NCBI GenBank assembly: GCA_035079385.1
Contig: JAVHKY010000047.1
Location: 2,232,001-2,296,000, forward strand
Reading direction: 5' to 3'
Length of the DNA: 64,000 nt
Source: Aspidiotus rigidus
Lineage: Eukaryota > Arthropoda > Insecta > Hemiptera > Diaspididae
Of the stretch, positions 51,544 through 63,499 are shown in pieces. The notes beneath the pieces were generated by a model that saw only the letters and a list, made by a program, of their open reading frames with translations, did no database searches and had not been told where the DNA came from. The stretch's first letter is position 1. Each line of letters starts with the position of its first letter. Both the position numbers and the translations under genes were made by a program.

Positions 51544-54500
51544 TGACTCCACTAGAAGAATCTAATTTTTGTAATGAATGTTTGGACAAATTCGATGTGT
51601 TGGGAATCAAATTCCAGAATTTTAATGTTCCGTATCCATGTAAATTCTCGAGTTTTTCGTATCATCTACGAAATATTAATTTTTGTATTTCAGTGGTTTA
51701 AGTGACTGTGATAATTTCTACACAATATACAATTTCGTAGTCAGTTTCGTTACCCATAGTGAAACGCGTTCATTTTCCCCCATTTTCATTTAACATTTCC
51801 TCATCAAAATATTTTCCATACCTTCCTATATCGTAGAGTATTCAGTCCTCAAGGTGTAGATTAAATGAGAATTAAAGACTCAATTTTAGTATATCTCCCC
51901 GTAAAAAATATAGTGAAATAGCTAATATTTCTCGAAATATTCGAATAAAAAATTTCCTTCCAGGCAACATCAAAAATATATCGCTCGGCGACGCTACCCG
52001 CGACAGCAGAAATCAGATTTTCTACTAAAAGTATGAAAATCGAACTGATGAATTTCACAATTGCGTCGATTCAAAGCCGACAGATTTGTGACATTTCCGT
52101 TTTAAAAAAACAAATAAAACAGAAGAAAAAAATTTATAAAACGACTGTTTGACTCCCCCACCTCCCCAATCAAAAAAAAAAAAAAAAAAAAAAAAGACGA
52201 AAACTAAAAAACAAAAAAAAATTAAACAAACATAAGAAGTAAATAAAAACGTGGAAGATTTATTTGTAGTAAATATTAATTTCTACAAATGAAAATAAAA
52301 ACAAAAAGTACACCGTTGAAAATATTAAAAACTAAAAAACTAAAAAAAAAAAAAAAAAACAGAAAAACACTCAATAAGAAAGGATCCTACAAACTCACGT
52401 ATGTAAGAAGAAATATCAGGCTCGTTTCCCATGTGTAATCATAGAAGAAAAACAGAAAAAGAAGAAAGGCGGGGAAAGAGAGAAAAACAATTATTTTTGT
52501 CAAACGTTAGTTCATCTAAAATACAGTACATAATAATGCAGTAATAAGAGGTAGAAAAAAGGAGCATCATACATATATAAAAGAAGAAGAAAAAAAAAAA
52601 AAAAAGACAAAATGTAGGTTTTCTCTTTTTAAAATCAACACACACATAAAAAGAATATACTAGGAAAAAATGAATAAATAAGTTGGGAATAATCGTTACA
52701 AAAAAATTATTAACCACTATATTCGCTATCCTGGACAGGCGGGTTGATAAAAAAAAAGAAATAGAAATAGAAACTACACTCCGACCATATTATGTCAACA
52801 TCTCCATTGCTAGCGCGTTGACAAAAATGATTTTCAGTAATTTGAATAAATGTGTTAAAATTTCATAAAAGGCGGATGATATTTACGGTTGATAGGAACG
52901 CTTTATGACGGTCTACAATTTGACTAGAAAACCTAATTTCGAAAAAATTTAATAATTATTAATAAACAACGACTAACTAGATCGATAATGTAATAAATAA
53001 TTTATTATACAAAAAATATTATTTCATAATACTAGAATAATAAAATTCATTTGAAACGATTATTTTTCCATATTCAGCCTTGTTCCAGCAATATTGCGTC
53101 GTAGAAAAAAAGTAGTACTGAATTCACAGTGTATAAAATAAGTCGTGAAGAAAATAATTAATTTTTTTCCTTTTACTTATTCTTTATTTATTAACAGTTT
53201 AAACACTGATGTGAGTGGGATATGTTCAGAAGTTTATAAAAACAAAAAAAAGGAAAAAACCTTACGCATACAAAATAAAAGCCGATTGTAGATACGAATG
53301 TAGATTAGAAAAAGATTCGCTATTTTACTTCGATACTATTAGAATTGAGAAAACAGACCTACTATGCGTAGTATCGCTGGAACATTATTTAAAATTATTA
53401 CTGTAAAATTTTTAAGAAAAGAGAGAAATATCCAAATCGCTTTTTCCACGAAGCAACTAATAGTCTCGATTTTGGTTTATGGATTTCGAACGTCAACCAA
53501 GAAGCAACTTGCTCACGATTTTTACGACGATGAGTTGATGGGGGAGCGAGGTAACATTCATCATTCGTATCAACATCATCATTATAAGCACTCATATTCC
53601 CGGAAATTTTTCACGAATTCTTTTTCTTCTCTTCCAGTGAAAGATCTAAAAAGTACTATTGGATTAAAGAAAGAATGGCTTTCTTTAAAATCCGGTGAAT
53701 AAGGCTCGATTCAGGAATCAGAATTTTCGAAAAGTAGGTACAAAACAAATACCGGAACACTCAAGAACGCAGAATCAGCTCTCGAAAAAACGACGGGAAA
53801 TTAATCGAAATGTACTCCGTTAGAAAACATTGATTCGCGATTTAGTCCTAATTTGAAACTGCCCAAAGAAAATCACCTAAAGCAATTCGCTTCCTCTCCG
53901 GGCAGACGTGAAATGCGCTCGAAAACAAATGATGAAGTAAAAATCGTGCCCATGAAAACGGAGGTTTGAAAATTTTTTATTTCCGTTGACAGTCCACGCA
54001 TCACCAAAAACGCGATTTTTCATCGACTAACGAAAACAAACAGTTGACCTTAAGTCGCCACTAATAGATTGTACGTCAGATCGAGATCAGTTTATTGTTT
54101 ACAAGAAAATTAATTTTGAACCAGTATTTCTCTCTCTTTCCCTTACCAAAATCTTATCAATTTTGGAACAATTCTCTTTCCTTTTTCACACATTTTCAAT
54201 ATTCTAACTCAATAATCGTTTCCTTCCGCATCATTTCTTACTCCCCTTCTTCCTTCTGACTCACGCAGCCTTTTCTTCCCCTCACCCTTTTCAAGTACAT
54301 TGTCTCTAATTTATCCTTCAGCCACCAAATGATATTTCGTATGTAATACAGCTATCTACGCATTACGGACGTAATACGAAGCACCATAAAAGAAAAAACT
54401 ACTTCCAAAGTCTTGAGACGAAATACACACAGCCCTATAATCAAGTGAAGGAGAGTAATAAAACACAAGTATACAAACATACAGAACACGATTTAGCTAG

Positions 54501-57500
54501 ATTGAATGAATTTTAACTTCATCCTGAAAGGCAGATTGGATCGAATCAATGACATCGAAATTAAGTCAAGCAGGAAAGGACTGAGGAAGAATACAAAGAA
54601 AAAGCGCCGGTTATGGATATTGAACTTACACACTGTCAAGTTCGGGGGCGTAAACAGGTCAGGAGTTTCTGAGCAGGCAGATTTAGCGACCTTGTAACGC
54701 ACTAACGCAAATTTTACGTAATATAAAGACAGGACGTCTACTTATTTTTAAAACTAACCCCTTGCAACTCAAGATATTTTTCCAAACGCGGACGGATTTG
54801 AACAGCTGTTCTGCTTTCCCTACAACTATTCTACAATCAATCACAGAATCTCCGGGTATTGATTTAACGTCACTCGGTCCTTCTACTGTATTATAAGTCC
54901 ATTTTTACATTCTCATATTTTAGTTGTCCTCTTTTCTTTTTCCTCTTAACGGGTACTGCTATATCTATAATATAATATTCATTTTCCGTTAACATTCACC
55001 ATTACTTAATTTATATAAAAACTAGAAAAAATTCCTAACCGCAAAAATGATAAGAATAAAAGAGAAGGAAAAGGACCAAAGTGTCCTAAAAACAATTATC
55101 TAACTTAAAAAGTAAATCATTCGATCTTAAAAAAGTTAACCTTTCTAGAAGCAAATATTCTTTATGCTACCAAAGTTGCTTGAGAGATAAATGAATAAAC
55201 AAAGTCGAGGGAAAAAAACAATGGATAACCATATCGAGTCGATACTTTCACCTAAGATTTTCCATCAACAAATAATATTGACTAAAAGAAGAAAAGAAAA
55301 ATTGAAGCTAGAAATGATTAGAAGAAATTTTGTTTACAAATTCAACTAGAAAACACAAACGTTTTACATTTTTTTTCTTTAATGATAAAAACGTTTGTAG
55401 AAAGAAAAAAAAGAAAAAAAGAAAAAAAAAACTGTAATATTCCGATACCATATCCGTTATTTATCACATCTACATTAACATACATATTGCACTTAATTTT
55501 TAAGAAGAAAAATAAATAAATAATAACAGATAGATGGTAAGTTTCATTCTTTGTTACTCAACACGTACCGACGAGAGAAAAATGAATAGATAAATAAAAT
55601 AAATACAAAATACAAAATCAATCTTAAAATCGAATTTAGCTACTTGGTAATATTAAATGTATTAATAATAGTAATATAATAATTTATTTAATGATTTTCT
55701 TTTCAAAGAAAAAAATAAGACAAAAACAAACCGGACGAAAGATAATGAAAACAATGCACGTCAAATTGATCGAAATCATTTTTTTCCCCCTTTAACAAAA
55801 ATGTTCAGGAAACTTTACTCCTCACAAAAGTTTTCTCTTATTTCAAACTACAAATTTTTCTCCAGGCCTTGACGGTCTTACCCGAGACCTGAATGAACGC
55901 GTGCACATCAATTTTACTAAATTAAGAATTTTTTGGAAAATAAAGCCGTTCAAAAACTTATCATTTTAATTCACGCCCAAGTAAGAAATATATCAATTTT
56001 TTTTTCGTTTTTTTCTTCTTTTTTTTTTCAATTATATGAACAGAGATCGTCACGTGTGTTCCACTGAAAATTATCGCACTTGATTCTCTCAAGATCTCAG
56101 CAATCGACATGAATATATATATTAAAAAAAAAAAAAGTAATAATAATAATAACAAGGAAAGTTTTTGAAGAATAACGTGAGAGAAGAAGAAAATTATTTG
56201 CGGATTTCGAAAAGCTCGCGATAGAACAATGAAGAAACAACTCTTTATTATTCAACAACGATATCATATAAATATTAAAACAATAGAGGAACACAATTAT
56301 GAAATAACTTTTTCGCGCATGTTCATTGAGTGCTTTGAAGGAATTTTCAGTTCGATTTCCTTCCTCAGGGTCTTTTAATTTTATTATAACTTTTCGTTCA
56401 CTTCGAATGGTAAACATCTTCACAAACTGAATACGTTATCTTTCATCGTTTTAAGTTCAAGAAAAAAAAAAAAATAAAAAATAATAATAAAACAGGTTCT
56501 GCAGAGACTATAAAAAAAAAATCTTTAAAAACGCAACAAAGGTATAAATTACTAAAATATAAATTTCAACACCTAAAAATAAAATTAAAAAAAAAAACGA
56601 ACTGGAAACGCAGTATCAGACGTAACCATAGGAAAAAAAAACAAACGTATCATGTAAGCGATATCAACTTTTCAGATTAAAAAAAAATAAATAAATGAAC
56701 AAAATAATAAAAATAAAAAAAGAAGACGAAAAATATATTGGCAGAAAAAACGGGCATCGCCCGCCATCATCGTGAATAAACTAAAATCTAGTGGTAGGTC
56801 TAAAAGATAAAAGAGAACTATTCTCAAATGCACACTAGAAAAGTTAAGAGGAAAAAAAAGAACCACAGTAGCACTTTGATGAATACAGTACGCTAAAAAA
56901 ATTTAAAAACGAAAATTTCGACAATATTATCTTGTTATAAAAAATTTGAAGTTAAAATTTAATTTCAAAAATCACTAGATTGCGACCGGTACAAAAAAAC
57001 CGAATAAAATAGAAATTAAAAAAGTTATAAAAAAGTATTTGCTAAAATCAAAAGAAAAAAAAAAAAAAAAAAAAGGAAAAAAAAACAAGATGAAAAACAA
57101 ATTTAAGCGAAAATATAACGAAGAGAACAAAAAAAAGTCGTTAGGAAAACCTGTATAGTGACTGATCTATAAAAGGTAACTTATTAAAATCTTCCTTTTC
57201 GGTACAGAACATAATAACCAGGAGGTTGACAATGTACACTTTGTTTCAGTTCCAAATTGGTTAAAATTAGAAGAAATTAAATGATACAATAGATGAATAG
57301 AAAAAAAAAAATAAAACAAACGAACAATAAATAAAAACGAAACCAACAAAATATTTCCAGTCTAAAATTTCATCGATATATATCAAGTTTATTCGATTAG
57401 TCAATTTTAAATTGCATACATAACTTTTTGCCTTAAGTTAGTGATGTTAGATAAAATTTTACTAAAAAAAAAAAAAAAAGAGGGAAAAGAGAAAGAAAAG

Positions 57501-58345
57501 GGTCAATAAATAAAAACAAAGCGTTTCCTCATCATCAATTAAAAAAAGAATAGATAAACAATGTATATAAATTATATAAAAAACGAACATTTTCCTACTT
57601 CCAGCAGGGATATATATTATATATATATATATGTATGTATATAAAAGAGAGAGAAAAAGAAAGGGGAAAAAGTAAGCGATAAATATTCACGTGATTTTAT
57701 CTGCTTTTTTAGTTGCGTAACGCATTTTATTTAATTCTTTAAATAAAAATTGAAAAAAAAAACCGAAATTAAAAAAAATTAAAGAGGAAAAAAAACAACA
57801 AAAATCAACAACGTGTAAAAAAATATACCCTAACGGGTTTCTTACATACTTTTCTTCCTATAAAATAACCGCGGGAAAAAAACAAATAGAAATAAAAAAA
57901 TTATTAAAAAAAAAGTAGTAATAAAAATGGTGATAAATACGAAAAAGAAATTATTCAATAAATAAAAACGCTATGCGATCGTAAGAAGAACAATAGGTCT
58001 ACTAAGAAGAAAAAGTAGATGAAAGAAAAAAGGAAAAGAACGGAAAAAATTAGGTTGAAACAAATTTTTCAAAAATTAATTTTAGAAGAATATTTCAATT
58101 AGCTAGCGATAACTTGCTTCAGGAGTGAAAAGGGAGTGGGAAGGAGAAAAAAAAAAACAAATAAAAACAGATAATAATGATTATCCAAATAAAAATAGTG
58201 TAAGTATATGTGAGAAGAAATATTTAAAGATTTTTCCTTTTTTCCTCTCGTGACTACTCTAACTTATTCTTTCCTTCAATGCTAATAGAGATAAAAGTTT
58301 TGGCTAAAATTTTTCTAAAGTTGCCACCGTTACACTTTGTGGTCG
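51544..58345 (-). other. A-rich region, probably the long 3' UTR of the CPEB gene
   Basis: About 6.8 kb with no conserved exon on either strand. The first few hundred bases are presumably the 3' UTR of the methyltransferase. From about 52.1 kb the plus strand is strongly A-skewed, with many A-runs and few T-runs, so a minus-strand transcript would be U-rich. The word ATAAAA is frequent on the plus strand, that is UUUUAU (the cytoplasmic polyadenylation element) on the minus transcript; AATAAAAACG occurs for example at 52242-52251, 57330-57339 and 57961-57970. Assignment as one 3' UTR is inference; several genes' ends or AT-rich intergenic DNA could look alike. Confidence 0.4.
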
Positions 58346-59366
58346 TTAACACCAACGAAACTGAAGTGGACGCGGACGCTCGGCTCCTTCTTTCACCAAC
58401 GGTTTATGAAATTCCCGACCGGAACGCGAATGAATGACACCCCAACAATGTTCACAGTAATACTGAAAGAAGAAATACGAAATTATACAAGATGAAGAAA
58501 TATTAGACTGTAAAGTGAGAACTTCTCTAACGAGTTGAGTAAACGCATGAGTAGCAAATTTCTCACTCCACGTTCTTAACTCATGAGATATTTCACAATA
58601 CGAAAAGCTGTAAAGTTTGAGAAGAGAAATGAAACACGCACACTTTATAGATACGTGTGCAGTAAAAATAATATTCATTCTTATCTACCTGTAAACATGT
58701 TACGTTTGCGCAAAAAAAGGGTGCAAACTTTCCGCCGCATCTTTGCCCAGCACATTCGTCGCACATCTGATCGTCCAGCACGTAGGGCTTCACTTCCACC
58801 TAAATTGAATAAATTCACAAGAGTCGATTAATATACGATGAGCAGCTGAATAATTAATGGTACGATACGATTCGAAGAATACCGACCCGTTTGTCTATAT
58901 CGCCGTGTTGTAGTTGCACGAATCTAGCGCTTATAGCTGCTATGTAACTTTGCTGATTACTAAATGCCACTCTACCAGCTCCCTTTGGATACTTCAACTC
59001 GGGATCCGTGTCAATTCCAGCGTAACATACGCACCCGTACAAACGATCCATAATTGTAGCTAACTCGACTACGAGAACAATCGAACAAGTTGTAGAAATC
59101 GTTCTCGTCTGTCTGCCAAATGTAACATATGAAAATAAAACTTTTTAGTACATACTTGCTTTCAAAGGCCGCGGAACTCCACCAACGAATACAGTTTTCC
59201 TAGGATCCAACGGCAACGAAGCATTCAGCACGTAATCAGCGTCGTTCAATCTCCACGGCCGAATCTGAACTGCCTTATCTTTGACTGTGGGTGACGAAAC
59301 CACCAGATACAATTTATCATCCTCTTGAATGCACGAATCGATTAGAGTTTGCACCGACGACTCTTC
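58346..59366 (-). CDS. orb2: CPEB2-4/Orb2-type protein, C-terminal exons (partial)
   Basis: Sequence-specific mRNA-binding regulator that recognises U-rich CPEs in 3' UTRs and controls polyadenylation and translation. Four exons join in frame: 59156-59366, 58887-59068, 58689-58799, 58346-58462 (206 residues to the stop). They encode the end of RRM1 and its linker (DSCIQEDDKLYLVVSSPTVK, RPW), RRM2 starting RKTVFVGGVPRPLKA, then KYPKGAGRVAFSNQQSYI, and the C-terminal zinc-binding CEBP_ZZ domain (MCDECAGQRCGGKF, FFCANVTC, YYCEHCW, HSRSGREFHKPLV). The acceptor at 59366 starts in phase 0, so more exons lie upstream, probably beyond the right edge. Near-identity to CPEB2/3/4 over RRM2-ZZ separates it from CPEB1/Orb. 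N-terminal polyQ or isoform features are not visible. Confidence 0.96.
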
Positions 59367-60404
59367 CTACGCAGACATAAAACACATACACGCATTAAGC
59401 AGTCTGGCCAATTAATCCGTTGACGATATACGCGTTTTTGCTTTTAGCAATGCTACGGAAGATCGAAGCGTGAACAAAATAACGCTATTCTAATTCCGTC
59501 GACCAAGAATAGAATCGAGCTCTAGGAAGGATTCGTAAAAGTTTCTATTTTAATGTGCGATCAGAAATAATTCGTGCACGTGTTTTCGAAATGGATGTCA
59601 GAATGATACGAAAAGGAAAAATTTTGAGGTCTCGTTTTCTTAGTATCGACTCATCTCACACGATAAGGGTACAGCAAGAAGTCGTTTTTTGTAGAAAATT
59701 ATAGGTCAGTTCTGTTAAACCAGAGTTAATGACAATCTAAAGTCAAGTCGTCTCATAATTTCGATCAGGAATAAACTCAAAATCGACGTGAGTTTTCCGT
59801 CGAATAAGTTTCGTTTGCTTTCGACTGCAAGTCGACCAAAAATGATCAGAATTCCACTCGACACTAACAGCCGATTTCGTTTTGTTACCTCATTACAAAT
59901 TCGAATCGATTTCTTGTATTGAATTTTGAAGTCAACTGAAAATCGAGATAGAATTTAAATACTTGCGAATAGAGAGAAAGATACGGAGACGTCACTCAGA
60001 AAGTTTGGCTTCACTATCATCACGAACGAGGAAAGAGAGAAGGGAGAGAAAGTGTTGGAATTACCTTTGTGGTTTCAAGACGATATTTATCCAGTTCACA
60101 AGAGTTCTCTTCAATATTCTTCAAAGAAGATTCTCCCTTCATGCGATTTGCACCTACTTACATTACTCTTAAACTTTTCAACTTTGTTTGGTGGCCAAAT
60201 AAAGTTAGAGGCTCATTCGGTCAACTACACTTGTATACAGACTGGTGTTCAGAGTTGAATGGAATTTTGGGTTAAATTATTTTGTTGTAGCATAAAAACA
60301 CAAAGTGTTTGTTCTGAACTTCAAACGTACAAAAGTTGTATCTCAATTTTATCTACACTTGATTTGAGCCTAGCCTAGACCATTCTTTCTACGACTTTTT
60401 TGAG

Positions 60405-60752
60405 ATTCGGACCGGGCAGCGCTAGCATCGCGCAAAATTTTTGAATTTTTTAAAATCTTTCAAAAATATGATTATCTGAAAGAAAATTTTCCACTTATCA
60501 ATTTCGTTCCTTACGAGTACACGCCTAAATTCATTATTTTTGGAGAAATTCAAGAAAAACTAAAAAATCACCTTTGGTTTCAAGTCACCATCACCATTGG
60601 CTTATCAGTACTTTCCATAAGGCGCTAGAGGTATTCTCAAGAATGTAAACAAACACGTGATGTGGTGGTAAATTTTAGTGAAGCGGTGCAACTTAATGCG
60701 ATATCACATTAAGTCGCACCGCTAGCGATCCTACAAAATGCCCGGTCCGAAT
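60405..60752. mobile_element. MITE-like element with TTCGGACCGGGCA termini
   Basis: ATTCGGACCGGGCA at 60405-60418 is exactly inverted at 60739-60752. Inside lies a 40-bp near-palindrome (60683-60722, GCGGTGCAACTTAATGCG / CACATTAAGTCGCACCGC) and the 83-bp block 60618-60700 shared with 5891-5973. No coding capacity. The nested inverted repeats suggest one element inserted in another. Confidence 0.75.
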
Positions 60753-61246
60753 AGACCAGAAATGTCTGAAATTTTTAATGTATGTAAAAATTTAAGAATT
60801 TCCACATTTTGTAACTTTGCAGGGTCATTCAGGTATTCTTCTTTGGAATAAGCGCAAAATTTTACAAGTAAATTGAGTAATATTTGAAAGTTCAAACAAA
60901 TACACTAAACAACCAATTTGCAAATTTGAGCGAAGGGTCCGCCCTCTAGCGGCTGATTGATACAATTTGCTCAGAAAGGTCAAGATGTGAGAAAAGTTCT
61001 TCAAAAAATTTGAAGTTGGTCTCATCTCAAAGATAATTATGAGGGCTATAATTTTCATCCACATAGAATAATATTCAGAGCAGCAGGAGTGATTTTATTT
61101 GAATAACCTCATATAGTCAAAACCACTATATTCACTTGAAGATATACTCATTAGCGCTCCAACTGGATTCCAAATCCGCAAAATTCAAAAATGTCAAGTT
61201 TAAGTCCTAAACTAATTTGGTTGAAAAGTGATCGACTTATTTTGAA

Positions 61247-63465
61247 ATTAATTCAGTTAGTCGTAAGTCAATAATATATTATAAGATGTCAAGTTGATAA
61301 TGATCAACCTACAACTTAAAGACTAAAGCTGTACCGGAACTAAGTAAGAGAAATGTCGGAGCCGAATGAAGTAACTTCGGAGCAAAATGGAGAGGCTGGT
61401 TCCAACTTCTAATACCAGATATTGATTCATCAACAAAAATGGTACTTTCTGGTATATGTCCAGAATACCCTTTCTGCTGATTTTCTGTCAAGTTTACTTT
61501 TCAGTTTCATGTTGTCACTTATCAGTCAGTCATCAGCGTATTGCAGTCAGCTGAAAGCCAGAAGGTGAATTTAGCTGAATTTTTACCGATCCGAGAGAAG
61601 CTAAAAGCCATCTTTATTTAAACCTTTGTAAGCCAAAAGCCAAAATACGCCAAATTTTTTCAGTTTTCTCTTAGCTTTCCTGATTTCCACAAAATGTGAA
61701 AAAGAACTGCTCGAGTGTTCAAATTTCAAGTTCAACTGCTCCACTCTATAGGCCGGACTGGCTTTGCCAGAGAATTAACAGAGATAGCTTCAGTTCAGCT
61801 GTTCAGCCATTCAGCTTAGAAGCCTGTAGTGCAGTCATCCAATGAAGATAAATACAAACTTGAGCATAGGTATCTTCAACAAGTGTGACGAAGCACCAAA
61901 TCTCCTGATCATTTCATCCGGACTTGTACTTCTCTGTAACATCAATTAGCCGAAAATCAGCTGAATTGAGCCAAAAGCCGAATTCTTCAAGGTCGTAAGT
62001 TTAAGCCAAAGCTGACGTTTTCGGCTGCGATTCTCTGCAGTCAGTTGTAAATTAATTAAATTAGTTCAAGTTTTCAAGTTAGTCATCAGTCAAATGGTCA
62101 TTCAGTCGGTCAAAAAATTCGATTTGAGAAGGGTTCTGGCAGAAGGGCGTCTGACAATCAAAATATTCCATGAAAAATTGCAATTAAAGTTTTAACTTTA
62201 AATTACTCGTTTGGTATTAGTTTTAAGGAACAAATGGTTATTATAAAAATTGTTTGTCATCCTTTTCTCGTTTGGAATCCAACCTTTATACTCTTTCAAT
62301 ATGCTACAGAAAACGATAACGAAACAAAGTGTTGCAAGCCCTTTTTGTGGAGTATAGGTGAATCGCGAATATTTGCTGGTGATAAGGTCAATACTGCTTG
62401 ATAATACTCTTACATTTTAATTAATTCATAACCGAAAATGAAAATTGAAACATGAAAACTACAAAAACCGCGCCTTTTTCGCAAATGTTTTACTGATAAG
62501 TGATAAGATGAGATTGTTTACATCATTCTACAGAAGACTAAGGTATGGTTCTGACACGGATTTTCAAGTGGATTTCGGTTTTTTGCGTGCGAGTCACTTT
62601 GACATTAGTAGAACATGCTGCAAAGAATTCAAAAATCACTGTCTCCGCAAAAAGGGCTCCCGCCTGGCGCACGCCCTTTTGCCAGAACCCTCCTCAATTG
62701 CAAATCAGTCAGTTAATTTTGTGGCCTTGAACTGAATGACCAACTGAGTGATGACTGAAATTTTCCCGCACGACTGACTGACTCAAAACTTAAACTAATA
62801 TAATCAACTTACAGGATATTGATAAGTGCGACTGTTTAGTACAAGGAATCATAATATATGGATAACCGCTCGGGCCAGAGGATTTTTTCGTCACATTTCC
62901 TCTTCTTCCTAGTGTTGGGCATGCTCCGGTTCTTAACCGGTTAAACTAATTATTTTTATTTTGAATAACCGTAAAAAACTGGTTATTTTGTTGATAAAAA
63001 TAACCGACAAGTATTTTTGTAAACACCAGTTGACCGGCGCACTAAAGATTTGCCTTTAAGGATCAAGCAAACCGGTTAACCGGTTATTTTTATAAAAAAG
63101 TGACCAGTTGACCGGTTATTAAGTTTCTAAATAACCGTATAATTGGTTAATCAAAAATACCGGTTCTTTCCTTAATTAACTTGCGGCTGACTGACAACTT
63201 GAAACTGAAGAGTGAACTTGACAAAAAATCAGCAGAAAGGGTATTCTTTGCTCCAATAAAAGAATACCATTTTTACTGATTGATTAATATTTCGGGTTTT
63301 CCATTGTGCTATGGAATGACTGCTCTGGAACTACTTTATTTGGCTCCGGAACTGCTTCAGTCTATAAGTGGTGAGTTATAAGCGTTTTTGACTCAATGGC
63401 TTAGAAGTTACATCACTTACATCTCACAATAATATTGACTTACAACTGACTAACTTGAATCAATA
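61247..63465. mobile_element. About 2.2-kb foldback element with long imperfect inverted arms
   Basis: Left segments match right segments in reverse order and orientation. Outer: ATTCAGTTAGTCGTAAGTCAA at about 61250-61270 with its complement near 63436-63457. Middle: AGAATACCCTTTCTGCTGATTTTC (61463-61486) with AAAAATCAGCAGAAAGGGTATTCT near 63223-63246. Inner: GAAGGGTTCTGGCAGAAGGGCGT near 62128-62150 with ACGCCCTTTTGCCAGAACCCTCC near 62670-62692, plus matching TCAGTCA-rich stretches. Only short unrelated frames lie between. This is typical of foldback DNA elements. A possible hAT-like insertion at 62911-63170 interrupts the right arm. Confidence 0.7.
62911..63170. mobile_element. hAT-like non-autonomous insertion rich in AACCGGTTA
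   Basis: Begins CTAGTGTTGGGCATGCTCC, like hAT-superfamily termini (CAGTGTTGGG). It contains repeated ACCGGTTAA/AACCGGTTATT palindromic words (about seven copies), ending near TACCGGTTCTTTCC. No transposase. The right terminus is not clean, so the limits are approximate. Confidence 0.5.
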
Positions 63466-63499
63466 TACCACACAATTGAAGACCTTATGACCAGGATCA

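Noticed and set aside
53215..53702. Plus-strand ORFs of 63 and 112 codons in the A-rich region
   Set aside because: Lysine-rich, low-complexity translation expected from A-skewed DNA; no conserved motif.
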